A stretch of DNA of 64,000 nt from Cricetomys ansorgei (GCA_026225945.1 JAMJFZ010002500.1:1524501-1588500), one strand, 5' to 3'; positions 37,504 to 47,661 are shown, counted from the stretch's first letter. Numbers and translations are program-made. Notes: a model not told the origin generated them from the letters alone.

Positions 37504-38395
37504 ATGGGGAAACTGGTGTGCTGCTTCCTGATCATGATGAGCTTCTCTCAGGTTTTTGGACAGAAAGGTAGGAGCCATTATAAAGATTTATTCTGGGGAA
37601 GAAGGGTGGTGCCTACTATTTTACATATGAAATTCAAAGGGTAGCATCAAGTACAGATGTGTATTTGTATAACATGGGAAGGGGTCAGATATCTCTTGAT
37701 CTCAAACTCTATTTGTAAGTGAGGGATAAAAATCCTTGTTATCTGAGAAACTATTCATTTTCTTTGTTTTCTGTCTCACAGACATGTCTGGAACAGCCTT
37801 CGTATTTCCCAAAGAGTCAGCTAATTCCTATGTATCTCTGGAAGCACAATCAAAGAAGCCGCTGAATGCCTTCACTGTGTGTCTCCATATCTATACAGAA
37901 CTGAGAACAACCCGTAGCTTCTGTATTTTTTCTTATGCTACCAAGAATAATCCTAATGACATTCTCATATTTTGGAGTAAAGATAAAGGGTATATTTTTG
38001 GAGTGGGTGGGCCTGAAGTAGTATTCAAGGCTTCTGAAGATTCAACTGATCCAACACACATCTGTGCCAGCTGGGAGTCTGCTACAGGGATTGTAGAGCT
38101 CTGGGTTGATGGGAAACCCAAGGTGCGGAAAAGTCTGCAAAAGGGCTACACCCTGAAGTCAGAGGCAAGCATCATCCTGGGGCAGGATCAGGACTCATAT
38201 GGAGGTAGCTTTGATGCTAAGCAATCTTTGGTGGGAGACATTGGCGATGTGAACATGTGGGACTTTGTGCTATCTCCAGTACAAGTCAACACAGTATATG
38301 TTGGTGGGACACTCAGCCCCAATGTTTTGAACTGGAAGGCACTGAAGTATAATGCAGAGGGTGATGTGTTTATCAAACCCCAGCTGTGGCCCTGA
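37504..38395 (+). CDS. Crp: C-reactive protein (pentraxin), two coding exons
   Basis: Secreted short pentraxin: a calcium-dependent phosphocholine-binding pattern-recognition protein that forms pentamers and engages complement C1q and Fc receptors (family knowledge). Coding exon 1 is 37504-37567 and exon 2 is 37782-38395, joined as a GT..AG intron between codon 21 base 1 and base 2, the position usual for pentraxins. The product is 225 residues: a 19-residue signal peptide starting MGKLVCC and ending VFG, then a 206-residue mature chain, the same mature length as human CRP. The pentraxin signature HICASWES is present, as are both conserved cysteines (FTVC and HIC), AFVFPKES near the N terminus and KPQLWP at the C terminus. 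The ATG lies in a strong context (gccatgg). In human mature numbering recalled from memory, Phe66 and Glu81 of the phosphocholine pocket are kept and Thr76 is Gly, as in mouse. Calcium ligands read Asn61, Asp138, Gln139, Asp140, Asp147 and Gln150; position 60 is Pro. An extra Cys sits near position 50. No N-glycosylation sequon is seen. SAP (Apcs) is excluded by the CRP-type C terminus. Identification is certain. Confidence 0.97.
37568..37781 (+). other. Crp: Crp intron 1
   Basis: A 214-bp intron begins gtaggag after the Lys-21 codon and ends with a pyrimidine-rich tract, tctgtctcacag. Joining the flanks restores the K-D-M-S reading of CRP proteins. Its size and position match the single short intron of short pentraxin genes. 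I see no GT-dinucleotide tract of the kind I recall in the human intron. Confidence 0.95.
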
Positions 38396-38639
38396 CCCAC
38401 TGCTGTGGGTCCCGAGCCAACTCCTAGGATTAATTCCCTCCCTTGTCTCTGGTATGGACCTTTTAACTCCAACAAATGCTGTAGTTCCTTTCTGTGAATA
38501 TGGCCTTTCACCTCCCTGCTCTGGCTTCCTCAGCACCAGAGTGTGGAATTTAAGTACATGACTTGTAGCGTGTGCATCACACAAGGAGTCTCTCTGAGAG
38601 AACTGAATTACATGCTTTTGTATGTGTGTATATGTATAC

Positions 38640-38690
38640 ATACATATATGTACATACACATACACGTATAAATAAAACACATATATTTGA
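38640..38690. repeat. TA/CA-rich microsatellite in Crp 3' UTR
   Basis: Imperfect alternating purine-pyrimidine tract (tacatacatatatg, tacatacacatac) that contains the proximal AATAAA. Confidence 0.7.
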
Positions 38691-38799
38691 GAGACGTTTA
38701 GACAAAATTTCTCACCTTCATATAAGTGGGAAAATAGACACACAGAAAGGAAAGTAAAATTTTTTGTTTGAATTTTTTATCTTTTATTTTTAGAAATTA

Positions 38800-38960
38800 T
38801 GTAAATGCTGTGTTTATGTCATTTCTATACCTCCCTCTCCAAACTCTCCTGTGTCTTCCCCAATTCTCTCTCAAATTCATGACCTCTTATTTATTTGCTT
38901 TATATGCATACACATACATGCATACATATCTATCTAATCTAGTTATTAATAAATCAGTCA

Positions 38961-39004
<44 letters not shown>

Positions 39005-39230
39005 TGATTTCACTTAGTGTTGCTTGTATGTTGTTGAGGGTTGATCACTTGAGACTGGATAACTTATCAGGGGACTTGTCCCTGAAGAAAACTGATTCTC
39101 TTTTTTTCAGCAGTCATTTATTCCTGTTGCTCTTTATATAGGGATGTTGTCATTATGCAGGTCTTGTTTAGGAAACCCAAAATAATGGAGTACTGATTAC
39201 ACTGTGCTTAGAATCTGTTATTTTCTGGTA
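38800..39230 (-). mobile_element. L1 3'-end fragment (Lx-like), antisense, in Crp 3' region
   Basis: The plus strand reads as the reverse complement of a rodent L1 3' UTR: ctccctctccaaactctcc, caaattcatgacctctta, the ggttgatcacttgagactggataac block and gcaggtcttgtttagga. The same blocks recur at 43.1-43.45 kb. It is split by a CT microsatellite and is much diverged. The subfamily label is from memory. Confidence 0.6.
38965..39001. repeat. (CT)n microsatellite
   Basis: About 18 uninterrupted CT dinucleotides within the L1-derived part of the Crp 3' region. Confidence 0.95.
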
Positions 39231-39290
39231 TAAGATCTGTATCTGAACTTCCTAAGTCCACGAGTCAATAAAGCCACATTTAGCTTGAAT

Positions 39291-40859
39291 GAATTTGAGC
39301 TGTTTCATGACTAAATTCATTATCGACCCATTGAAATCAGAAGTCTGAGTTCAGACTGCCCATCACTGCCTTGCAGGATCATATCCATACCACCCTACCC
39401 TCTGCTGCTGAAATCTCTGGTGATGCGTCTCTTTGAGATAGACAGCCCTGCTTTGGAGATAGCTGGCCATTCATGGGATTCAGATGTGGGGGTTTGACAC
39501 TCTCACTTTTAGAATTCCAGTTTGAGAACAAAACTCTAAAGATCATGGAGATTCATAAATCTGTAGTCAGGGCTAATGATGAAACATGTTTGTTTCCGTC
39601 TGTTTGGCTGCTCTATAGAAACAGATTCTTCAGTGTTGCTGGCTTCCCCTGGAGGCATCCTTTGCCGTGGTCTTTCAGAACTGGGTGAATAATGAACTTA
39701 TTCCATAAGGCTTTATCCAAGGTTGGAGAAGGGGCTCATTAAATCATTATTTGAGGGAAGGCATATAGTAGACTGGGTAAATGTAGAGGTTCTAGGAAAA
39801 GGTCCATGTCCTGGTTTTATAACTTACCAATTATGTGATTTCTATGACTCAGTTTTCTTATCTATAAATTGGGAGAAATATTTTAATCCACTTAAAGAGC
39901 CAGATATGATTACCCAAATAGTAAGTTCTTGTAACATTCACCCTTTATTATTATTAGTTGGCTTTGTATTATATGCTTAAACATTATACACTCTGAAAGT
40001 CTTACCTCTGGAATTTGTCTAGGTTGGTAGCAAGTAAGTTTCCGATTGGCTAAGAATTCAGTTCAGACTATTAGGAGGATGAACAGAGTGTCTCTGAAGA
40101 AATTATTTATGAATATCGATTTCCCTAATTGACCTTTGATAACCATTTAGAAGCATGAGAGTTAAGGAAATACATTCTTAGGAAAAAATGTGAGTGCAGA
40201 TAATTCTCCATTGTCCAATTAGGCCAGATCCATACACCCTGACACTCAGCTAAGTGGGAGAGAGGGTTGATGCTCTTTTCTAGTTAACGAATCTAACCAG
40301 GAGATATGTCTTAATTATAGAAGGCTGCCCCAACTCCCCAGGGATGTGGAATGAGCTAATATGTTCTTCAGAATTCAATTATGGGTACCTTGCTACACAG
40401 TCTAGTGGAGAGCCTCTGGCCCTGATGATTTTATCCAGGGAAATTTTAACATGTAGTGTTTGCATTCAGCGTGGTTTAAAATATTTAATAAGTATTTCTA
40501 TAGTGTTTAAATTTAAGAAATTTACCTTACTGGTGAATACCTTGATGTAATCTTTTTAGAAGATGTATCCCTAGGTGCCTGGTGAATTGTCATGCTATAT
40601 GAGCTATATGGAATTGTTAGATTTCTAATAAAATGGTATCTGCTGCTGCTGATTTTGGTTTGGGAATGTTGGCACAGTCATTTTTCTTTTTTTAAGTGGA
40701 TAATATCAATCTCCCATGGTAGTCGCTTGTAGGTGATATGGGTAATGCTGTGTCATCATACTGTTTTTCCCAGGGATCACGTATCCAGCTTCTACAGGTC
40801 AGTAAAGAGCAAGTTAAAGAGACAGAGAGCCCTGCTGTAACCAAACATTGACATTAGAA
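39291..40859. other. Downstream flank of Crp
   Basis: No gene seen. One MIR relic (39800-39900). Further AATAAA-like motifs, for example near 40628, are not tied to Crp. Confidence 0.5.
39800..39900 (+). mobile_element. MIR SINE relic
   Basis: gttttataacttaccaatta, tgtgatttctatgactcag and ttttcttatctataaattgg fit the MIR core. Confidence 0.55.
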
Positions 40860-41222
40860 CTAGGCAGTGGCTTCAAAGATGGCTCCACGGGTAAAGCAAG
40901 CCTGAGGACCTGCGTGCAGCCCCAGAGCCTACACAAAGTGGCCAGGCAGAGTAGTCCATGCTTGTAATCCCAACACTAGGGAAGTAGAAAAAAGAAGATC
41001 CCGACCGAGACTCACTAGCCAGCTGGTTTGCTACAATTAGTAAGCCCCAGATTAATGGGAGAGCCGGTTTCAAAATAAGTAGATGGTGTTCTTGAGGATG
41101 ACACCTGAGATTCTTTTTCTGGCTTCTACATACACATGCAACTGCACACACACACATACACACATGTTCCTGCATACACATAACCACATATGCACACACA
41201 CATGCACACATAGAAACAGAAC
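40860..41222 (+). mobile_element. Composite rodent SINE plus CA-rich tail
   Basis: agatggctccacgggtaaag, gcctgaggacctgcgtgcag, catgcttgtaatcccaacac, gaggatgacacctgagattc, then (CA)-rich sequence. tRNA-type head joined to a B1-like middle. Confidence 0.6.
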
Positions 41223-41495
41223 AAAATGAACAGTAACATGGTAATTCATTTACAGACTGAATCCACACAGGTCAGAGCACCTAAGGGTGACTACCTATGC
41301 CAATACCTCTCTTTTGCAATTGAAAATTGCCGTTTGGTACAAAGGTTAGAACTAACCCTGGCCCAAGTGGCTGCACCTAAATATCAGATGCAACATGATG
41401 CCACACAGTTCAGAAGCCTGATATATCCCTGTGTCAGACAGAAATACTGTGTCACTGGTCATACAAAAGGCTTTGCATGCTCTCCAGTAAGAGGA

Positions 41496-41762
41496 CTGCC
41501 GAAGATGTCATGGTTAGGACTGGGATTTATGTGGGTGCAGAGGAGTGGATGGGGATGTTGGGGAAGTTTATTTTTAGTTATATATAAGATAATTGTTTTA
41601 TGCACTGTTGGGTGAGGGACTGTCTAGGGCAGTTTGTATTGTCTGCAGGTGTTAGATTTCTGTGGGGATTGTTTGATTGTTAATGATCTGCACGTGCTAT
41701 CGGTAGACTACCTGAGGAGTTCTGAAAGAATAAAAACTCCTGTGCTCAGATGCTTAGGGTTC
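41496..41762 (+). repeat. 267-bp direct repeat, copy A
   Basis: Begins ctgccgaagatgtcatgg and ends cagatgcttagggttc. It matches copy B at 42276-42542 with about five single-base differences (roughly 98%), at an offset of 780 bp. An aataaaaactcctg motif near the 3' end and a possible tgtcatggtt start make an LTR pair conceivable, but I see no primer-binding site or internal genes. A partial tandem duplication is the alternative. Confidence 0.9.
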
Positions 41763-42275
41763 CCCTGTCGATTGAGCATGCACTGGCCAGGACAGTGTTT
41801 CCCTCTGCTGAGGTCTGGCAGGTTTGCAGCTATGACTATGCCTCCTTGTCCTGTTTGGTGAGCTGCCACAGTAGGCATACAACTACGTGGGGAACCATCT
41901 CTTTGGTGCTGTCTGGTCTGTCTAGGGCCCAGAAGAGGGACTACAGGTCTCCTCAGATGTGGAGACGGGGTCTGACAGACATGGATTTGTAACGCAATTT
42001 GACAAAGTAAGTACAACATTAAATTTGTGAACTTTTGCCCTGTGTTTTTTACTATCCCCAAGTTTGATGTGTTCCAGTGAAGCAAAGCATGACAAAGAAA
42101 GCAAGCAACTCCAGAGTATTCATAAAAAAACAATAAAACAACACCAAAAACCAAGATTGCAAAATGGGGTTTTGATCCCTGGAATCTTCTGAAAAGAAGA
42201 GAAGTGCTGCTTTGGTATCTGTGTCTCCATCCTAAGATAACTACTCTCTTGACCCTGATGGGCTGGCCTGGCAAT

Positions 42276-42542
42276 CTGCCAAAGATGTCATGGTTAGGAC
42301 TGGGATTTATGTGGGTGCAGATGAGTGGATGGGGATGTTGGGGAAGTTTATTTTTAGTTATATATAGGATAATTGTTTTATGCACTGTTGGGTGAGGGAC
42401 TATCTAGGGCAGTTTGTATTGTCTGCAGGTGTTAGATTTCTGTGGGGATTGTTTGATTGTTAATGATCTGCACGTGCTATCGGTAGACTACCTGAGGAGT
42501 TCTGAAAGAATAAAAGCTCCTGTGCTCAGATGCTTAGGGTTC
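42276..42542 (+). repeat. 267-bp direct repeat, copy B
   Basis: Partner of 41496-41762. Differences include caga(g/t)gag, tata(a/g)gata, gact(g/a)tct and taaaa(a/g)ctc. Sequence similarity stops at both copies' ends. The short frames of about 63-75 codons that look duplicated here simply reflect the DNA repeat. Confidence 0.9.
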
Positions 42543-43079
42543 TTCAGTTTCCTGTCTCTGTCTCATCTGTGGATATCTGTTCCTTTCACCTGGACCAGGA
42601 AGTAAGTTAAGTGGGCTTATTTGTTTGTTCCGACAGAAAATGAAGACTCCTAGCCCAATTTCCCCAGATGCCTGGCCCAATGATACACTGCAGTCAACTA
42701 CTATGGAAGTCATTACCTCTGGGGTGTTGATCATGAGTGCAGATTCACTGACTGCAGAATTGCAGGATCAGACTCTCTGGAGTTAGAGCCCAAGAATGTG
42801 CAACATTAATTGCCCACTGTGTTTACACAATTGTCACTTTAGAGTGTTTCTGGCAGCTCCAAAATCCATTCTCAGCTCCCAAAAAGCTTGAAAGCAGGTG
42901 GCTGTCTTTAAAGAAGAATCTAGAACAGCTAGGCTCAGGGAATCCCCCTGACCTGCTTGGGTGCATGTTCCACATCCTGTGAGCCCAAATAAGTGAACAT
43001 GTAATGTCCCATCAAGGTTCTGAGGATGTCAACTGCCTAATCACAAGGCATATCACTCATAATATTTAAAAGGACCATA

Positions 43080-43450
43080 TTCTCTTTCAAAAATATTTCT
43101 AGTTTTTGAAATTAACTATCATGACATCCTTTCCTCCAGCTCTCCCCATGCACCCCCTCGCTTGTTCTCAAATGCATGCGTTTCTTTAATCGTTGCTACA
43201 CATGCACACACATTCTTAAACATATAAATACAGCCAGATCAGTCTGTACACATGTTTTAAGGACTGACCACTTGGTCTTGGATACCTAATTGGTGTGCTC
43301 TTTCCTGGAGAAGACTATTTCTCCCCTGCTCTCAGCATTCCTTAGTTGCCTGTGGTTCTTTGTCTAGGGTTGAAGTCCCATGAGACGTTCCCTTTCATAT
43401 TAACATGTCTATTGGTCTCATCCTTGTTCAGGTCTTGTTTAGGAAGTCAT
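43080..43450 (-). mobile_element. L1 3' end (Lx-like), antisense
   Basis: ctttcctccagctctcccc, gactgaccacttggtcttgg, gtgtgctctttcctggagaag, ttccttagttgcctgtggtt and tgttcaggtcttgtttagga on the plus strand form an antisense L1 3' UTR. It shares blocks with the fragment in the Crp 3' region. Confidence 0.7.
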
Positions 43451-43456
43451 GCTGTT

Positions 43457-43543
43457 GGTTAGGCTGGCTTCAAACTCATAGAGATCTTCCTGCGTGTCTC
43501 CTGAGTTCTGGGATTAAAGGCACGTGCCACTATGCCAAGCTAG
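43457..43543 (-). mobile_element. B1 SINE, truncated
   Basis: taggctggcttcaaactcat, agagatcttcctgcgtgtc and gggattaaaggcacgtgcca. Confidence 0.75.
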
Positions 43544-43731
43544 TTTTTGTTTTGTATGTAAGGGAACCGAGGTCTGAAGAGGCTAACCCACTTTCTTAGA
43601 AGTGGGATTTGAACCAAGACTGTAGAGCTTCTAACCACTTATTTCTCATTACCTACACTTGTGCCTCCAGTGGAGGAAGGAGAATAGGATATGTCTGTTT
43701 TCTTTTAGGGAGTGTTCATACTTTAATTAAT

Positions 43732-43942
43732 TTTCTTGAGACAGGATATTTTGCGTCCCAGGCCTCAGTTTCACAGTGTAGCCAAGGATGACCTTTAAGT
43801 TCTGATTGATTCTCTTGACTCTACTTCCTGACTCCCGGGGTCACAATGTGTGTGCTGCCATGCATTCTATGGCTGGGGATCGAACTTAAGACCTTGGGCT
43901 AAGCATGCGCTCTACCAACTGAGCTATAGCTCATCCTATGTA
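43732..43942 (-). mobile_element. B4 SINE
   Basis: cttgagacaggatattttgc joined to ggctggggatcgaacttaag, gctaagcatgcgctctacca and actgagctatagctcatcc. The ID part is well conserved and looks like a tRNA gene, but it is a SINE. Confidence 0.8.
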
Positions 43943-44064
43943 TTGTTCTTATTTATTCAGCCTTAATATTAACAGAATATTAGGCTGACTGTGCTCATGG
44001 CACACTGTCAAGTTCTTCTCTGACTCGGAACCCTGACCTCTTCTGCAAGCAGGATGCCTTAGAA

Positions 44065-44275
44065 CAGCGGTTCTCAACCTGTGGGTTGGGACCCTCTTGA
44101 GGGTTGAGTGACCCTTTCACAGGGGTCACCTAAGACTGTCTGCAAATTAGGTATTTACATTACGAATCATAAAAGTAGCAACATTACAATTATGAAGTAG
44201 TAATAAAAATAATTTTATGGTTGGGGTACACCACAACAAAAGGGACTGTATTAAAGCATCAGAAACACTGCTGTA
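44065..44275. mobile_element. URR1-like hAT-Charlie DNA transposon relic
   Basis: Starts cagcggttctcaacctgtgg, continues tgaccctttcacaggggtc, ttacgaatcataaaagtagc and aataattttatggttggggt, and ends cagaaacactgctg, a degenerate inverted copy of the start. This matches the rodent URR1 non-autonomous element as I recall it. Confidence 0.8.
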
Positions 44276-44332
44276 GACAATCCCTTACCTAGAAAGCATT
44301 CTCCACAGGCATGGAAGAAGACTCCTCCACAC

Positions 44333-44498
44333 CAGTAGATCTCAACTCTAGATGCTAACTAGAGTCACCAGGAGAGCTTTCAGAGACCTAGCAGCCCAGG
44401 CTTCATCCCAGATCATGACGTCAGAGTCTCTGGTGATGAGACCCAGATGTGAGTATTTATAAAATTGCTTAGGCGATTATAGTGTGCAGACAAGTCTA
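44333..44498. mobile_element. MER5-like DNA transposon relic
   Basis: agatctcaactctagatgc, agtcaccaggagagcttt, agcagcccaggcttcatccc, cagagtctctggtgatgag and gcgattatagtgtgcag follow the mammalian MER5 (hAT-Charlie) pattern. Confidence 0.6.
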
Positions 44499-45784
44499 AT
44501 ACTGTGGAATAGAGTGCCTCTATTCTAGGCTGAGTGGAGTCTTGATAAGATTGCAGGGCCGTGGTTTCTACAGGATTAAATAAAGTGACAGCCCCTTGTT
44601 TCCCGTGTTTTCTTTTTTTTTTTTTCTTTTTTATTCTGTAAAGCTGCACTGTGTTGACAGACATCCTGTTACTCAGATTGCTGCACTTTGGGGTGTTTCT
44701 CTGATCTACAGGAGTTTTAAATCAGGGAGAATCCAATGTGCCAAAGTGTTCAGAAAGGCTGAGACCTCACACATTTTTATGGATCACCACAGGCCCCAAG
44801 GAAAGGACTCCCACCAACCTGCCCAAGGGAAGGGTCAGTCGCATTGCAGGCTGATTTATTGCACCCAGCAATTGGTGAAACGATGTGAGCAGTTACAGTG
44901 GGGGTGTCAGCAGCTGTTGGAACCAGCAGGGATTGCCAACTGGTTCACAGGGATTCTCTCCTTCTCTCTCTCTTTCATTTTAAAGATTTGTTCAGCATAT
45001 CCATTTTGGAGGTAGTTTTAACAGTGTAGTGGACTCCATGAAATCAATAATATTTCCAGTCTTCACTCACTATGTTGGAGGTTGTATTCAATTGACTCCC
45101 TGCTGAGCCCAGATGTTAATAATAAGGCAGTTTCCACGCTGGGAAAATGTATTTATTTGTCTGAGTATTTTCACCATAAAATTATTTTTCGGCTTAGATA
45201 ATGTATATATCTTTTATTGGGCAAACGACTGGAATGAGAGGACCAAAATTTTGAAGCAATTACAACAAGCTAGTCTCACACTTTTTAAATATCTGGTGCA
45301 ATAAGTCCTTGAGGAAGGACAATTTAAAAGAAAATTTAACTATATGCCACTAAAAAGCAAACCATTTTTATAAGCATACAGCTATTTTGTAAAGTCTTTT
45401 TAATTTATTTTTTTGGTGCGGTTAGACTATGTTAAACAACATCTGACTTTTCTTCCAGTTGATGGAGAACTAAACTGCATTATCAAATCCTCATTGAATA
45501 TCAATAAAAAAACTCATGAGGAGACTGTGGTTAACAAGCTCAAGATTCCTTTTTATATAAACTTAGAATGCTTTATAACAGAATTTGCATATTTCAAAAT
45601 ACTTTGCATTTGTGCCTGTATCTTAAGGACACTGCCCCACCGATGTTATACTCGGGCTTAGTCAATGTGGCATAAAGCCAAAAGCTGTCCAGACTGGGTC
45701 TCTTCTTCATAGACTGAAACAGTAGTTTCTAGAGCTTCAAAAACTGCTAATTTGCATTCCCTCTTTCCTCACTTCTTAATTACA

Positions 45785-45815
<31 letters not shown>

Positions 45816-46540
45816 TTTTAGAAGCACTAAAGCACATTATGGAAATGTTGGAGGAAAGAAACCATACCTAATTCTACTGCCACAATAAAAACATATTATC
45901 TGCTGTGTTACAGCCTTTACCTGAAGTAGTTACTTCTGTCAACTGTGGTATGTAGATCAATCTTATATTTCTTTCTCTTTTCTAATTATAAACATTTGCC
46001 ATGTTGTACCATAAAGTTCACAACTAACATTTTAAACAGCTATTTATTCTGTTTAGTGGGAGCCAATGTTTACAGTTTTCTTAAATATGTCCAATTTTCT
46101 AATTTTTCATTACACTAAGCAATGTTAAATGGTTTCCTTTTTGAACAATTCCCTCCCTGCCATATTTTATGTCATTTTCCAGGATGTGACTGTCCTAATT
46201 TACCAGGCAACACCACATACAGCTTCTGGAGCACCAGCCAGTACCGTGGAGTCGCTAATAAATAACTCGTATCGATCTCTCATTTTGTGATTTATCTTAC
46301 TCTCTTTGCTCTTAGAGCTTTGATTCATGGCTCCAAGGGGGGAATTTTGGAAAATCATTTACCAGCTGAAACACCCTGACTGTGGCACATTTAAGGTCAA
46401 GGTGGAGGGACCTCAGACAGAAGGATTACAGATGTGCAAATCCAGAATCTCCATCTCCTCTACACTTTTTTCCCCCGGGAGGATAATCCAAATTATATGC
46501 ACACTAAGAACAGGGTGGTGGTGGGAGTGGCAGAAGGAAC
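44499..46540. other. Intergenic, nothing recognised
   Basis: Frames of up to 139 codons (44596-45015) lack known domains and begin in a poly-T tract. Confidence 0.5.
45787..45815. repeat. (CT)n(CA)n microsatellite
   Basis: Short CT run followed by CA units. Confidence 0.9.
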
Positions 46541-47661
46541 ATGGAGTTTCCTATGTTTTGAGTTTTCCTCAGTCAGGGAGGGAGTCTCTGCCTCAGGGAG
46601 CTGAGACACTGTTCTAGGCTTGTGACTGTGCCAAGCTGAGTTAGGGTGAAGGGTCAGCTGGGTAAGGAGCTGTGGTCTGGGGAGCACGCCAGCCTATGCT
46701 TTCCAAACCAATATCCCCAGACAAGGTGAGAAGACACAGCTTTGCAGCCTAACAGGTTTAACTGATGGGCATTTCTCTTTCTGCTTTCCACGCTGCTACT
46801 GTTGTGAACAAAAAGGACTTTGAGTTCCTCAGAGTTAGAGGATTTCACTGTGACTTTGAAGATGGTGCTGAAAGTCACTTGAGACTCTCACAGTGAGCCT
46901 CACAGACAACCTGTTCAGACCGGGACCACAGCTTCTTCATTCATTCCTGGGCCAAGGAGAGGTACCTCTTCACCCTATCATCCCGCCTGTGGGTGGAGCC
47001 TCCTGAGAATTCTTCTGCGCTGTTGTCCCTCTGTGCCCAGTGGATGTCTAGCTCAAGGGTTTCAGAGCTCTGGTTGGGCAGGAAGCCTGTGGAGAAGGGA
47101 CACTCATGGGGGCAGAGATAGGTACTGTCCTGAGGCAGAAGCTGGGCTCACAGCAGTCCTGGTAGGGTCTTTAATGAAAATCAGATTTTGTTGGGAGATG
47201 TTGGAGGTGTGAACATATGGGGTCTTCTAGTTTCATTTCTGTTGTGGTGATAGGGTTTTGACAGCAGCAGCAGCAGCAACACCCCAAAACCCAAAAACAA
47301 ACAAACAGAAAACAACAACAAACCCCCCCCCAAAACCAAAAGCAACTTAGGTGGCGAAAGGATTTATCTCACCTCACAATTGCAGATTACAGTCCTTCAC
47401 TGTGGGGATGTCTAGCAGGAACTGCAGCTGGCTGCACCACATTCACAGTTGAGAGCACTGAGAAATGAATGCGTGCATGCTAGCATCCCCTCACTGAGAC
47501 TCTCTCCCCTGTGATTCTAGGTTGTGTGTCCAGTTGACAATCAAGCCAACCATTGCGTGGAGTTTAGTGCTGTTGCGGTGGTGTGTGTTGACAGGGTGTT
47601 TAGTCCTAACGTCCCGAGATAAAGTGCAGGGTAGTATTCTCTAAGCACCAGCTGTGTACGT
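46541..47661 (+). pseudogene. Crp-like pentraxin pseudogene
   Basis: A decayed pentraxin copy about 8.4 kb downstream of Crp on the same strand. The exon 2 relic starts near 46801. Translating in frame gives KKDFEFLRV (compare CRP AFVFPKES), DHSFFIHSWAK (RSFCIFSYATK), then from 47032 CAQWMSSSRVSELWLGRKP (CASWESATGIVELWVDGKP), and NENQILLGDVGGVNIWG (KQSLVGDIGDVNMWD). In-frame stops fall after LRLSQ, after WGQR and after VLS, and about 20 codons are missing overall. An unrelated repeat at 47234-47560 then splits the gene. Beyond it, VCVDRVFSPNV and KVQGSILSKHQLC match the CRP end (SPNV and GDVFIKPQLW). The C terminus is CRP-like rather than SAP-like. A possible exon 1 relic begins at the ATG at 46541, implying an intron of about 217 bp, close to Crp's 214; this part is weaker. 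I recall a human CRP pseudogene several kb downstream of CRP, so this may be its counterpart. Confidence 0.85.
47234..47560 (+). mobile_element. Rodent interspersed repeat inserted in the pentraxin pseudogene
   Basis: Starts catttctgttgtggtgata and includes agcaacttaggtggcgaaag, gatttatctcacctcaca and ctgtggggatgtctagcagg. It ends near ccagttgacaatcaagcc. This matches a common rodent middle-repetitive family that I cannot name with confidence. It carries an internal CAG and A/C-rich tract. The 5-bp sequence agttt occurs on both sides (47229-47233 and 47561-47565), consistent with a target-site duplication. A relative lies at 56.97-57.31 kb. Confidence 0.65.

Larger units (their letters stand above)
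38396..39290 (+). other. Crp: Crp 3' UTR with two candidate polyadenylation signals
   Basis: After the stop codon, AATAAA occurs at 38671-38676 (inside a TA/CA-rich stretch) and again at 39267-39272 (gtcaataaagcc). Using the first gives a 3' UTR of about 300 nt; using the second gives about 890 nt. As I recall, CRP mRNAs have long 3' UTRs, which favours the distal site. The distal version would include an antisense L1 3'-end fragment and a CT microsatellite. Which site is used cannot be told from sequence. Confidence 0.55.

Noticed and set aside
38188..38743. Minus-strand frames of 107 and 157 codons over Crp exon 2 and 3' UTR
   Set aside because: Shadows on the opposite strand of Crp.
41708..42385. 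225-codon minus-strand frame, the longest in the window
   Set aside because: It runs through the interval between, and parts of, the 267-bp direct repeats. No domain is recognised, and repeated short peptides on the opposite strand follow from the DNA duplication.
43860..43940. tRNA-like sequence
   Set aside because: It is the ID-derived part of a B4 SINE, not a functional tRNA gene.
44596..45015. 139-codon plus-strand frame
   Set aside because: Starts next to a poly-T tract, no known domain, no splice or promoter support.
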